Assembly (NCBI GenBank): GCA_013203265.1
Contig: JABMQK010000112.1
Span: forward strand, 1-17,509
DNA from: a bacterium
Lineage (GTDB): Bacteria > Omnitrophota > Gorgyraeia > Velamenicoccales > JABMQK01
Length of the DNA: 17,509 nt
Direction of reading: 5' to 3'
Both the position numbers and the translations under genes were made by a program. This document shows, in pieces, positions 8,048-14,416 of the stretch; the stretch's first letter is position 1; every line of letters starts with the position of its first letter. Under the pieces are notes generated by a model, which worked only from the letters and a program-made list of their open reading frames with translations, made no database searches and had not been told where the DNA came from.

Positions 8048-8241
8048 AGCCATGACTTAGACGGACAAAGTGAGACTAAGTCATCTGGCTGAATTTGACC
8101 CCCCACCACTTTTAGAAAAAAGATATGATAAAGAACAAAGGTGGGAGAAGAAATAAAACGTTTTATTAAAGAATTTCCTATCACTAAAAGTGGTGGGGGG
8201 GTTCAATTCCGACTCACAAGTTGTGTCGTCATTAAAGGAGG
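8048..8241 (+). ncRNA. Structured intergenic element A (possible 5'-leader RNA of yqeY)
   Basis: This is a candidate RNA, not a known family. Hairpin 1: AGCC (8048-8051), a perfect 9-base stem ATGACTTAG/CTAAGTCAT (8052-8060 and 8076-8084), then CT and GGCT (8087-8090). Hairpin 2: GAATT followed by a perfect 17-base stem CCCCCCACCACTTTTAG (8099-8115) with its complement at 8184-8200, then TTCAATTC; the loop of 68 bases is purine-rich. Hairpin 3: GAC/GTC and CACA/TGTG at 8211-8230. It ends in CATTAAAGGAGG (8230-8241), the ribosome site of yqeY. A homologous copy with different stem bases but the same layout lies at 15095-15290. Whether it acts as RNA or as a DNA palindrome is open; the strand given assumes transcription with its neighbours. 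Confidence 0.6.
8236..8241 (+). promoter_or_regulatory. Ribosome binding site of the yqeY-family gene, deciding its start
   Basis: AGGAGG at 8236-8241 directly touches an ATG at 8242, which is too close for initiation. It sits 9 bases before the in-frame ATG at 8251, a normal distance. The later start is therefore chosen for the yqeY-family protein. The hexamer is the 3' end of the conserved tail of structured element A. Confidence 0.7.
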
Positions 8242-8250
8242 ATGAAGCAT

Positions 8251-8724
8251 ATGTTGGAGGATAAAATATTAGTCGATTTTAAGGATGCGATGAAGAAAAG
8301 GGAATCTCTTAAAATAGCCACTTTAAGTTTTTTACGTTCTCAATTAAAGAACATTGCTATTGAAAAGAAGGAAGATAAACTCGATGATAGTGATGTAATA
8401 GCTGTCATTAAGAAGCAAGTTAAGCAGAGGCTCGATTCTATAGATAAGTTCAAGAGTGGCGGAAGGCAGGATTTAGTTGAAAAAGAACAGAATGAACTAG
8501 AAATTCTGAAATCATACTTACCCAAAGAGTTATTAAAGGAAGAGATAGAGAAGGTTGTCGATGAGGTAATTGTTAATATCGGAGCAAATACAATGAAGGA
8601 TATGGGCAAAGTAATAAAGGAAGTTATATCACAAGTTGCCGGTAGGGCCGACAATAAGCTTGTAAGCGAATTAATAAAATCAAAGCTAATAGGTAATGAA
8701 AGCGGTAATTCAGAGAGTAAGTAG
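8251..8724 (+). CDS. yqeY: GatB/YqeY-domain protein
   Basis: At 157 residues this matches the stand-alone YqeY family (about 150). The family shares its helical tail domain with GatB of the tRNA-dependent amidotransferase. Diagnostic features are KDAMKKRESLKIATLSFLRSQ near the start, a QVKQRLDSIDKFKSGGRQDL segment, then NELEILKSYLPKEL and MKDMGKVIKEVISQVAGRAD with the conserved Lys-rich helix. The molecular role is unclear in the literature; a tRNA-related role is suggested by the shared domain. Its end overlaps the start of dtd by 29 bases, so the two are translationally linked. It follows structured element A, which supplies its ribosome site. An extra in-frame ATG at 8242 would add three residues but is too near the Shine-Dalgarno. 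Confidence 0.9.
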   Translation: MLEDKILVDFKDAMKKRESLKIATLSFLRSQLKNIAIEKKEDKLDDSDVIAVIKKQVKQRLDSIDKFKSGGRQDLVEKEQNELEILKSYLPKELLKEEIEKVVDEVIVNIGANTMKDMGKVIKEVISQVAGRADNKLVSELIKSKLIGNESGNSESK

Positions 8725-9148
8725 CGCGTCTGTCAAGATAGATAAGCAAATAATATCAAAGATAGGGAAAGGCCTACTTATCTTATTGGGTATATCTGAG
8801 ACTGATAATCAGCAGGACATAGATATAATGGTAGATAAGATTAAGAACTTACGCATTTTTCCAGATGCCTTAGGCAAGATGAATATTTCAATAAAAGATA
8901 TCGATGGTGAAATTTTAGCCGTATCACAATTTACACTTTTGGCCGATTTACAAAAGGGACGCAGGCCTTCATTCGTGGATGCAGCGCAACCAATAAAAGC
9001 AGAATGTATTTATAAACAGGTCATAGATAATTTAAGAAAAGAAGGGATTAGGGTAGAATCTGGTAGATTTAGAAAGTATATACAGGTAGAGTTACTCAAT
9101 GATGGACCGGTAACATTTATTTTTGATACAAAGAAAAAACTTGTTTAG
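8696..9148 (+). CDS. dtd: D-aminoacyl-tRNA deacylase Dtd
   Basis: Dtd hydrolyses D-amino acids (and glycine misloaded on tRNA-Ala) from tRNA, keeping translation homochiral. The 150 residues agree with the family (about 145-150). Signature parts are MKAVIQRVSSASVKID at the N-terminus, the active-site motif SQFTLLADLQKGRRPSF (SQxT), and a C-terminal NDGPVTF in place of the common N(S/N)GPVT, containing the Gly-Pro cross-subunit motif that gives chiral selection. It starts inside the 3' end of the yqeY gene, in another frame, with AGG five bases upstream (8691-8693). It probably forms a two-gene unit with yqeY. The T-rich terminator at 9339-9361 is the likely end of this transcript. Confidence 0.95.
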   Translation: MKAVIQRVSSASVKIDKQIISKIGKGLLILLGISETDNQQDIDIMVDKIKNLRIFPDALGKMNISIKDIDGEILAVSQFTLLADLQKGRRPSFVDAAQPIKAECIYKQVIDNLRKEGIRVESGRFRKYIQVELLNDGPVTFIFDTKKKLV

Positions 9149-9173
9149 TATTTTTTGGTAAGATCTTTGATTT

Positions 9174-9280
9174 TTGACACATTCGGCGACAAGCCCCAAT
9201 GCTTGTCATTGGGGAATCAGAGCCTAAGCCCGAAGGGCTTAAAGGAGGGTTTAAAAGAGGCTTGTCGCTCTCAGTGTCAA
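9174..9280. repeat. Cloverleaf-like multi-hairpin structure after dtd
   Basis: The outer stem is TTGACAC (9174-9180) with GTGTCAA (9274-9280). After a 5 by 5 internal loop comes the 10-base stem GCGACAAGCC (9186-9195) with GGCTTGTCGC (9259-9268). Enclosed are two hairpins: CCAATG/CATTGG (9196-9201 and 9207-9212) and TAAGCCC-GAA-GGGCTTA (9225-9241). The result is a branched fold of four stems in about 107 bases. The last bases of its outer stem are shared with the terminator stem that follows. Confidence 0.7.
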
Positions 9281-9361
9281 CCCTGAGGGCGAGAAATATA
9301 GAAAACAAGCTCCGATGTTTGCCATCGGGGTATTCCGAAGGGTTGACTTTTTTATTTTTTT
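9276..9361 (+). terminator. Probable rho-independent terminator after yqeY-dtd
   Basis: GTCAACCCT (9276-9284) pairs with AGGGTTGAC (9339-9347) and is followed at once by six T, one A and seven T (9348-9361). The enclosed arm holds a second hairpin, CTCCGATG/CATCGGGG (9310-9317 and 9323-9330). The loop is larger than in a simple terminator, so efficiency is uncertain. It lies 128 bases after the dtd stop and before the promoter at 9425, a sensible place for a transcript end. Confidence 0.55.
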
Positions 9362-9424
9362 AAAAAAATATTGATTTATTCTTTTGTATCATATAATATA
9401 TGCCCTAAAATTAAATAAATTTTA

Positions 9425-9452
9425 TTGACATTCGCGCAGATTTCATTAGAAT
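9425..9452 (+). promoter_or_regulatory. Sigma-70-type promoter for the speD-like genes
   Basis: TTGACA at 9425-9430 is a perfect -35 box. TAGAAT at 9447-9452 is a five-of-six match to TATAAT, with a spacer of 16. The predicted transcript start is near 9459, about 23 bases before the first speD-like ATG. It lies downstream of the T-rich terminator, consistent with a separate transcription unit covering 9482-11483. Confidence 0.65.
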
Positions 9453-9481
9453 AAACTTATAGAAAGGAAAACAAAGGGGGA

Positions 9482-9874
9482 ATGGGAAAGCAAAAGGAAG
9501 ATTTTTTTACAGTAAAAGATAATGTCTGTTATATAGAGACCCGTCTTCTTCTTGAATTATGGGTTGCAAGAAGCTTTTCTTTCATTGAGGATATCAAAAA
9601 GGCATTAGTTGCAGCAGTAAAAGCCATAAAAGTAACTCTCCTCGAAGTAAAACTCCATCATTTTCCACCGAATAGAGAAGTATCCAGCGTAGCAGTTATA
9701 TCGCAGTCACACATAAATATTCATACTCGGCCAGAGTTTGACTATACTACTATCGATATTTTTGTTTGTGGCAAGGTTAATCCTTACAGGGTAGTTTCTA
9801 TATTTAAAAATTATTTTTCACCTAATTGTGATTTTACTTTGCCAAGCTATATAGAGAATTATATAGCTAATTAG
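9482..9874 (+). CDS. SpeD-family pyruvoyl-dependent decarboxylase (AdoMet decarboxylase homologue), first copy
   Basis: This 130-residue protein belongs to the AdoMet decarboxylase (SpeD) family, which self-cleaves to make a pyruvoyl group and decarboxylates S-adenosylmethionine for spermidine synthesis. The core reads VISQSHINIHTRPEFDYTTI followed by DIFVCG; canonical SpeD reads 'xxaESHxxIHTWPExxxxxxDxFxCG'. Ser76, His81 and Cys96 have the exact canonical spacing (5 and 20, as Ser63/His68/Cys83 in Thermotoga). The residue before the cleavage Ser is Gln75 instead of Glu, and Trp of HTWPE is Arg83. The N-terminal half is divergent, with an extra lead of about 15 residues. AAAGGGGG ends 1 base before the ATG, unusually close, and no other in-frame ATG is near. 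No spermidine synthase gene is in the window. The substrate may be AdoMet, arginine or ornithine. Confidence 0.85.
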   Translation: MGKQKEDFFTVKDNVCYIETRLLLELWVARSFSFIEDIKKALVAAVKAIKVTLLEVKLHHFPPNREVSSVAVISQSHINIHTRPEFDYTTIDIFVCGKVNPYRVVSIFKNYFSPNCDFTLPSYIENYIAN

Positions 9875-9888
9875 AAAGGATATAAAAG

Positions 9889-10254
9889 ATGAAGAACAAG
9901 GGAGCTTACGGCTTAGAGGTAATTTTAGATCTCTACGACTGTGATCCTAAGATTATTAGGTCAGGAAAAGCTATTAGAGATTTCACTAATAAGATGTGCA
10001 AGCTGCTTAAGATGAAAAAATTTGGAAAAACCTTTGTGCCTCATTTTGGACACGATAATCTTAAGACATCCGGATATTCACTTTTGCAATTTATTGAAAC
10101 CAGTTCAATTACGGGCCATTTTTCTGAATTATGCAATAGCGCTTATATTAATGTCTTTTCCTGCAAGATGTTTAGTGCTACTAAGGCGATCAACTTTACT
10201 AAGAAATATTTTAAAGCAAAAAGAATTAAGACAAGAAAAATCATCCGCAAATAA
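9889..10254 (+). CDS. SpeD-family protein, second divergent copy
   Basis: This 121-residue protein is a distant SpeD homologue. It begins YGLEVILDLYDCD, like the 'GxHLixdxxxC' strand of SpeD, and the core is QFIETSSITGHF followed by AYINVFSCKMF. Taking Ser72 as the pyruvoyl precursor, His77 and Cys92 fall at the same 5 and 20 spacing as in the neighbouring copy and in canonical SpeD. The residue before Ser72 is Thr71, not Glu, and the HTWPE motif is lost (HFSEL). The C-terminus is strongly basic. GAAAGGA lies 8 bases before the ATG and overlaps the end of the upstream gene, so the two are co-translated. It could be a separate decarboxylase with another substrate, or a partner subunit of the first copy. 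A frame-shifted reading at 10022-10282 is only a shadow. Confidence 0.75.
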   Translation: MKNKGAYGLEVILDLYDCDPKIIRSGKAIRDFTNKMCKLLKMKKFGKTFVPHFGHDNLKTSGYSLLQFIETSSITGHFSELCNSAYINVFSCKMFSATKAINFTKKYFKAKRIKTRKIIRK

Positions 10255-10332
10255 TTACTTGTCGTTCATCTCTGATTTTTAATGCCCCACAGTAAAAGAA
10301 CAAATTTTAGTCCTGATATTATCTTATTCAAA

Positions 10333-10605
10333 ATGAGAAGAAAAGTTCTATTATTTATTTTGTGTTTAGGATTGGCTGGATGCATAACTACTTCTAAGGG
10401 TAAAAAGGTAGAAGAATTAGAGAAACGTGTATCTAATCTTCAAGGATCTCTTTTAGAGAGAGATGAGATTATAATAAAAAGAGATGTAGTGGTTAGAGAA
10501 CTTCAAACCTCATTAAAAGAAAGTGAGCGTCAGCTTAACGAAAAAGACACAAAGATTCAAGAGCTGCGTGAGAAATTAGAAATGTTTGGTGTTTTTGAAA
10601 AATAG
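10333..10605 (+). CDS. Small coiled-coil lipoprotein
   Basis: Starting at the ATG at 10333 gives a 90-residue protein with a clean lipoprotein signal: MRRK, a hydrophobic core and the lipobox LAGC with Cys17 as the lipidated residue. An earlier in-frame ATG at 10282 would add 17 polar residues before the signal, so it is less likely. The mature part is almost entirely charged heptad-like sequence (VEELEKRVSNLQGSLLERDE onward), predicting one long coiled coil resembling Lpp or Pal-linker type spacers. The function is not recognised. It lies between the second speD-like gene and the channel gene, with 20 bases before the latter. Export would depend on a Lol-type system such as the one encoded at 13226-15085. 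No Shine-Dalgarno is evident. Confidence 0.72.
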   Translation: MRRKVLLFILCLGLAGCITTSKGKKVEELEKRVSNLQGSLLERDEIIIKRDVVVRELQTSLKESERQLNEKDTKIQELREKLEMFGVFEK

Positions 10606-10625
10606 CCCGCTGAAAGTTTCTAATT

Positions 10626-11483
10626 ATGATTAAAGATATTCTTCTTAACATTGATTTCCATAATCGTATTCTTATTTCTATAGTTGCAGTGTTTTTAATT
10701 TACATTGTAAAGAACACAGTAGCCTATTATATAAATAGAAAGATAAAAAATATTAACGTAAGACATGGTTATCGCAAATTAACTGTTTATATTTCCAGCG
10801 TTATAATTCTTTTAATTTTAGGTTTTGTTTGGATAAGAAGAATTAATGTTGGAATTATATTTTCCATAGTTGGAGCCGGCCTTGTTATATCCTTGAGTGA
10901 TTTTATCTTAAGTTTTATTGGTTGGTTTTTTATTATTATCAGGAAACCCTTTGAAATTGGCGAGAGGGTACAAATTGGTACTATTAAAGGAGATGTTGTA
11001 GATATAAGGGGATTTTATATAACTTTGTTAGAGATTGGAGATTGGGTAGAAGATGAACAATCAACGGGAAGGATTGTACACATTCCCAATAACTTTATTT
11101 TTAGAAGCCCCATTTATAACTATACAAAAGGCTTTGATTTTATTTGGGATGAAGTAAAGATTGGTATTACTTTCGAGAGCAATTATAAAAAGGCAAAAGA
11201 TATCTGCCTTAAATATCTCGATGAGTTTCATAGTACTTGGGCAAAGGACTTAGATAAGAAGATAAAGCAGGCACAAAATATATACGCTATTTCCTATAAA
11301 GAGTTGAGTCCCACAGTTTATGTAAAGATAATTGACAGTGGGATTCTTTTAAGTTTAAGGTATCTTGTTGAGCCTCACAAGAGGAGGTTTTCAGAGAACT
11401 TTTTATACGAGAAAGTATTAGATGAATTCTCCAAAGCCAATGATATCAACTTTGCATACACCACTTATAGAATTACTAAATAG
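10626..11483 (+). CDS. MscS-family mechanosensitive channel
   Basis: This 285-residue protein has three hydrophobic helices, at about 14-34, 54-72 and 76-104. The last is Gly/Ala-bearing and pore-lining (VGIIFSIVGAGLVISLSDFI). It continues into the MscS beta domain with RKPFEIGERVQIGTIKGDV, then IHIPN-type sequence VHIPNNFIFRSPIYNYTKGF. The alpha/beta C-terminal domain runs to the end. MscS channels open under membrane tension to release solutes during osmotic downshock. The length matches E. coli MscS (286). The sequence DWVEDEQSTGRIVHIPN carries a small insertion typical of some environmental MscS subgroups. It is the last gene of the run that begins with the speD-like pair. Confidence 0.9.
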   Translation: MIKDILLNIDFHNRILISIVAVFLIYIVKNTVAYYINRKIKNINVRHGYRKLTVYISSVIILLILGFVWIRRINVGIIFSIVGAGLVISLSDFILSFIGWFFIIIRKPFEIGERVQIGTIKGDVVDIRGFYITLLEIGDWVEDEQSTGRIVHIPNNFIFRSPIYNYTKGFDFIWDEVKIGITFESNYKKAKDICLKYLDEFHSTWAKDLDKKIKQAQNIYAISYKELSPTVYVKIIDSGILLSLRYLVEPHKRRFSENFLYEKVLDEFSKANDINFAYTTYRITK

Positions 11484-11721
11484 TTCATTATATCTCTCCT
11501 TTTTCTAACATAAAAACCCTAACTCTTTACGCAAGATAAAGTTATATCATTTTACATTATTTTCGCGGAGTACTCACTATGTGCTCAATGATTTTTCATC
11601 TTTATTTAAATTGCTATTTTTTCTTTAAGTAGATTAAGTAGATTGAAATTAAACTATCGTTCCTATTTATGTAGGTTATTTTTGTTGTGGGATTTGAGTT
11701 TAGCAAAATTAGTGGAATAAG
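11484..11721. other. AT-rich intergenic region before lysS
   Basis: No gene, tRNA or strong hairpin was found here. The only features are a small tandem duplication of the 9-mer AAGTAGATT at 11627-11635 and 11636-11644, and the short palindrome GAGTACTC near 11576. Unlike most other long gaps in the window, it lacks the GC-rich palindromic elements. The promoter at its right end is listed separately. Confidence 0.5.
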
Positions 11722-11750
11722 TTGACACTGTAACTATGCTTCTATATAAT
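11722..11750 (+). promoter_or_regulatory. Consensus sigma-70 promoter of lysS
   Basis: TTGACA (11722-11727) and TATAAT (11745-11750) are both perfect consensus hexamers with the ideal 17-base spacer. The predicted transcript start is at about 11757, or the A at 11759, which is itself the first base of an ATG. No Shine-Dalgarno precedes either possible start, so translation is probably leaderless. Confidence 0.8.
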
Positions 11751-11758
11751 ATATGCTT

Positions 11759-13222
11759 ATGGAATTAGTCGATATCATTAAGCAGAGAATAGCCAAGTTG
11801 AAGTTGTTTAAAGAGAAAGGGATAGAACTTTATCCTAATAAGTTTTTACGTAGTCATTGTATATATGAATTGACTACTGGTTTTAAAGAAGAACAGAAGG
11901 TCTCTATAGCCGGTAGAATAATGGCTAAACGTGCTCATGGTAAGGCTTGTTTTTGTGATCTGAAAGACCAAACCGCAAAGATTCAACTCTATGTCAAAAG
12001 CGATATAATAGGGAAAGATAATTTTTTAATATTTAAAGAATTTGATATAGGAGATTTTATGGGAGTTGATGGAGTATTGTTTAAGACTCATACTGGAGAA
12101 ATAACGGTGAAAGTGGAAAGTTTTAAATTGCTTTCAAAGTCACTGAGGCCTTTACCAGAAAAGTGGCATGGACTTAAAGATATTCAGATAAGGTATCGAC
12201 AAAGATATTTGGATTTGATTTCTAATGAAGAGGTAAAAGAAGTTTTTTTAATGCGTTCTAAGATCACTGCATATATAAGAAACTTTTTGGATAAGAAAGG
12301 ATTTATTGAAGTTGAAACACCTATGATGCATCATATCCCTGGTGGAGCAGCTGGTAAACCTTTCCAGACATACCACAACGAACTTGATATGGAGTTGTAT
12401 TTGAGAGTTGCCCCAGAATTATATTTAAAACGTCTGCTTGTCGGGGGGTTTGAAAAGGTATATGAGATAAACCGTAGTTTTCGAAATGAGGGGATTTCAA
12501 CTAAGCACAATCCTGAATTTACTATGCTTGAGATTTATTGTGCTTACGATAATTATGAAGACATGATGAAGTTGTGTCAAGAATTAATTGTGAGTTGCGC
12601 GAAAGAGATCTTAGTAAAGACAAAATTGACATTTTGCGGTAAAGAGATTGACCTTGAAGGTGAGTGGCAGAGATGTTCTTTTGCTGAAGTCGTAAAAGAT
12701 AAATTCGGCATTCTACCAGATGATGACGTAAAGATAATGGTAAAGAAACTGAATGACAAAGGAAGAGAAATCAAGGAAAGCAAGCTATCCCGAATGCAGA
12801 TTGTTCGTATAATTGAGGAATTCCTACAGGAAGACCAGAGCACATTACCGGTATTTTTTACTGATTATTTTAGCATTCTATGCCCGTTGGCCAAAAACAA
12901 AAAGGATAATCCATTGCTATCAGAAAGGTTTGAATTGTTTATGGGCGGGATGGAAGTAGCTAATGCTTATTCAGAATTAAACGATCCTCTCGAACAAAAA
13001 AGCAGATTTGTCGAAGAGGTAAAGGATGATAAGGATAAGAAGGTTGTAGATGAAGATTATGTTAATGCGTTAGAGTATGGTATGCCGCCCGCTGGTGGCT
13101 TGGGAATAGGTATTGATAGATTGGTAATGATGTTTCTAGATCAGCCATCAATCCGCGATGTTATTCTCTTTCCGTTGCTACGTCCTGACAAGTCTAAAGA
13201 AGACAGAGACAAGCAAGAATAA
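11759..13222 (+). CDS. lysS: Lysyl-tRNA synthetase, class II
   Basis: LysRS attaches lysine to tRNA-Lys. It has an N-terminal OB-fold anticodon-binding domain (VSIAGRIMAKRAHGKACFCD, about residues 48-67) and a class II catalytic core. Core motifs are motif 1 at FIEVETPMMHHIPGGAAGKPF, motif 2 at YEINRSFRNEGISTKHNPEF with TMLEIYCAY, and motif 3 at GGLGIGIDRLVMMF near the C-terminus, followed by IRDVILFPLLRP. The 487 residues match the family (about 490-505). Two in-frame ATGs exist, at 11753 and 11759. The promoter places the transcript start at or after 11757, so 11759 is preferred; the alternative adds two residues. The stop is 3 bases before the lolC/E gene, so all three genes to lolD are probably one operon. 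Confidence 0.95.
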   Translation: MELVDIIKQRIAKLKLFKEKGIELYPNKFLRSHCIYELTTGFKEEQKVSIAGRIMAKRAHGKACFCDLKDQTAKIQLYVKSDIIGKDNFLIFKEFDIGDFMGVDGVLFKTHTGEITVKVESFKLLSKSLRPLPEKWHGLKDIQIRYRQRYLDLISNEEVKEVFLMRSKITAYIRNFLDKKGFIEVETPMMHHIPGGAAGKPFQTYHNELDMELYLRVAPELYLKRLLVGGFEKVYEINRSFRNEGISTKHNPEFTMLEIYCAYDNYEDMMKLCQELIVSCAKEILVKTKLTFCGKEIDLEGEWQRCSFAEVVKDKFGILPDDDVKIMVKKLNDKGREIKESKLSRMQIVRIIEEFLQEDQSTLPVFFTDYFSILCPLAKNKKDNPLLSERFELFMGGMEVANAYSELNDPLEQKSRFVEEVKDDKDKKVVDEDYVNALEYGMPPAGGLGIGIDRLVMMFLDQPSIRDVILFPLLRPDKSKEDRDKQE

Positions 13223-13225
13223 AGT

Positions 13226-14410
13226 ATGAAATTTGAACTCTGGATAAGCTGGAGATATTTTATAACTAAACAGAGAGAAAGATTTATTTCTGCCATAAGT
13301 ATAATTGCCATATTGGGTATCGCCATTGGCGTTATGGCATTAATTGGGACTTTGGGGGTAATGACGGGATTCGGAAATCAATTAAGAGAGAAGATAATCG
13401 GAGCAAACGCCCATGTAATGATTAGGGGTGATTCTTCAATTAAAGAATATAAGGATTTAGAAGATAAGTTGGGTAAGTTGGAGTATGTGGAGTCTGTTAC
13501 AGAGAATATTCAGGGGCAGGCCTTTTTTTATTACGGTAATAAAACATCTTCTTTATCTGTAAGGGGAATAAACCCTGAGACAGAATCGAGAGTTACAAAA
13601 ATAAAAGAATACATAAAAAAAGGAAAATTTTTAATTCAAGACGAAGAAATAATAGTTGGTAAAGAACTGGCTACTTATTTAGGCCTTGAGATTGGAAGTG
13701 AGATTAGTCTGGGTTCTCCTATAACTGGCGATATAAAGATTTTTGAGGTCGCCGGAATTTTTAATTCAGGATACTATGAATACGATTCAAATTTAGTATT
13801 AGTTACTATTAGCGATGCTCAGCAACTATTTGGTTTTTTAGATAGCGTTACAGAGGTCGGTTTGAGATTAAAAAATCCACGACTTGCGAATAGCCATAAG
13901 CAAGATATTGTTTCCTTTGTAGGACCAAAATATAGAATTAAGACTTGGATGGATATTAATAAAAATTTACTTTCAGCCCTCAAATTAGAAAAACTCGTTA
14001 TGTTTTTAGTAGTTGCACTTATTGTTCTGGTGGCATCTTTTAATATAGCTTCTACATTAATAGTTACGGTTACAAAAAAAATAAAAGATATCGGAATTCT
14101 AAGCTCTATTGGAACGACGGCTTCAAGTATAGCCAAGATATTTGCTTTTGGCGGATTGTTTTTAGGGATTATTGGTATAATTTTAGGAATCGGTGGAGGA
14201 CTATTGGTATGTTATGGTATCAAGAATATCCATCATTTTCTTGAGATCCCTCAGGATATCTATTATTTTGATCGAATTCCTGTTGCGTTTAATTTACAAG
14301 ATTTGATATGGATATCGATAAGTGCGATTTTGATTTGTTTCTTATCTACGATTTATCCAGCTTGGAGAGCTTCAAAACTTAATGCGATAGATGCTTTACG
14401 TTACGAATAA
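13226..14410 (+). CDS. lolE: Lipoprotein-releasing ABC transporter permease (LolC/LolE type)
   Basis: This 394-residue inner-membrane permease has the MacB/LolC topology. One N-terminal helix (about 22-45) follows the typical start FELWISWRYF. A periplasmic domain (about 50-250) with RGINPETE and VGKELATYLGLEIG follows. Three C-terminal helices make up the FtsX domain (about 252-275, 303-330 and 362-383), ending YPAWRASKLNAIDALRYE, the family's closing motif. It takes up outer-membrane lipoproteins for handover to LolA. Only one permease gene is present, so it probably forms a homodimer, as in single-permease systems; LolC and LolE cannot be told apart here. It lies 3 bases after lysS and 6 bases before lolD. 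Its presence implies a diderm envelope. Confidence 0.92.
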   Translation: MKFELWISWRYFITKQRERFISAISIIAILGIAIGVMALIGTLGVMTGFGNQLREKIIGANAHVMIRGDSSIKEYKDLEDKLGKLEYVESVTENIQGQAFFYYGNKTSSLSVRGINPETESRVTKIKEYIKKGKFLIQDEEIIVGKELATYLGLEIGSEISLGSPITGDIKIFEVAGIFNSGYYEYDSNLVLVTISDAQQLFGFLDSVTEVGLRLKNPRLANSHKQDIVSFVGPKYRIKTWMDINKNLLSALKLEKLVMFLVVALIVLVASFNIASTLIVTVTKKIKDIGILSSIGTTASSIAKIFAFGGLFLGIIGIILGIGGGLLVCYGIKNIHHFLEIPQDIYYFDRIPVAFNLQDLIWISISAILICFLSTIYPAWRASKLNAIDALRYE

Positions 14411-14416
14411 TTTCTG

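Noticed and set aside
8201..8209. GTTCAATTC matches the tRNA T-loop consensus, suggesting a tRNA or tRNA-like end
   Set aside because: The flanking bases do not form a 5-bp T-stem (GGGGG against CCGAC), no anticodon arm or acceptor stem is present, and the homologous copy has GTTTAATTC. The match is part of the long stem of the structured element.
8340..8654. 104-codon minus-strand frame rich in Ser/Thr/Phe
   Set aside because: It is the complement of the Lys/Glu-rich yqeY gene; the composition is what antisense reading of such a gene gives.
10072..10110. Ser73 rather than Ser72 as the pyruvoyl-forming residue of the second SpeD-like protein
   Set aside because: Only Ser72 gives the 5 and 20 residue distances to His77 and Cys92 that match canonical SpeD; Ser73 would give 4 and 19.
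10022..10282. 86-codon frame overlapping the second SpeD-like gene
   Set aside because: The other frame carries the SpeD Ser/His/Cys pattern and a good ribosome site; this one is a frame shadow.
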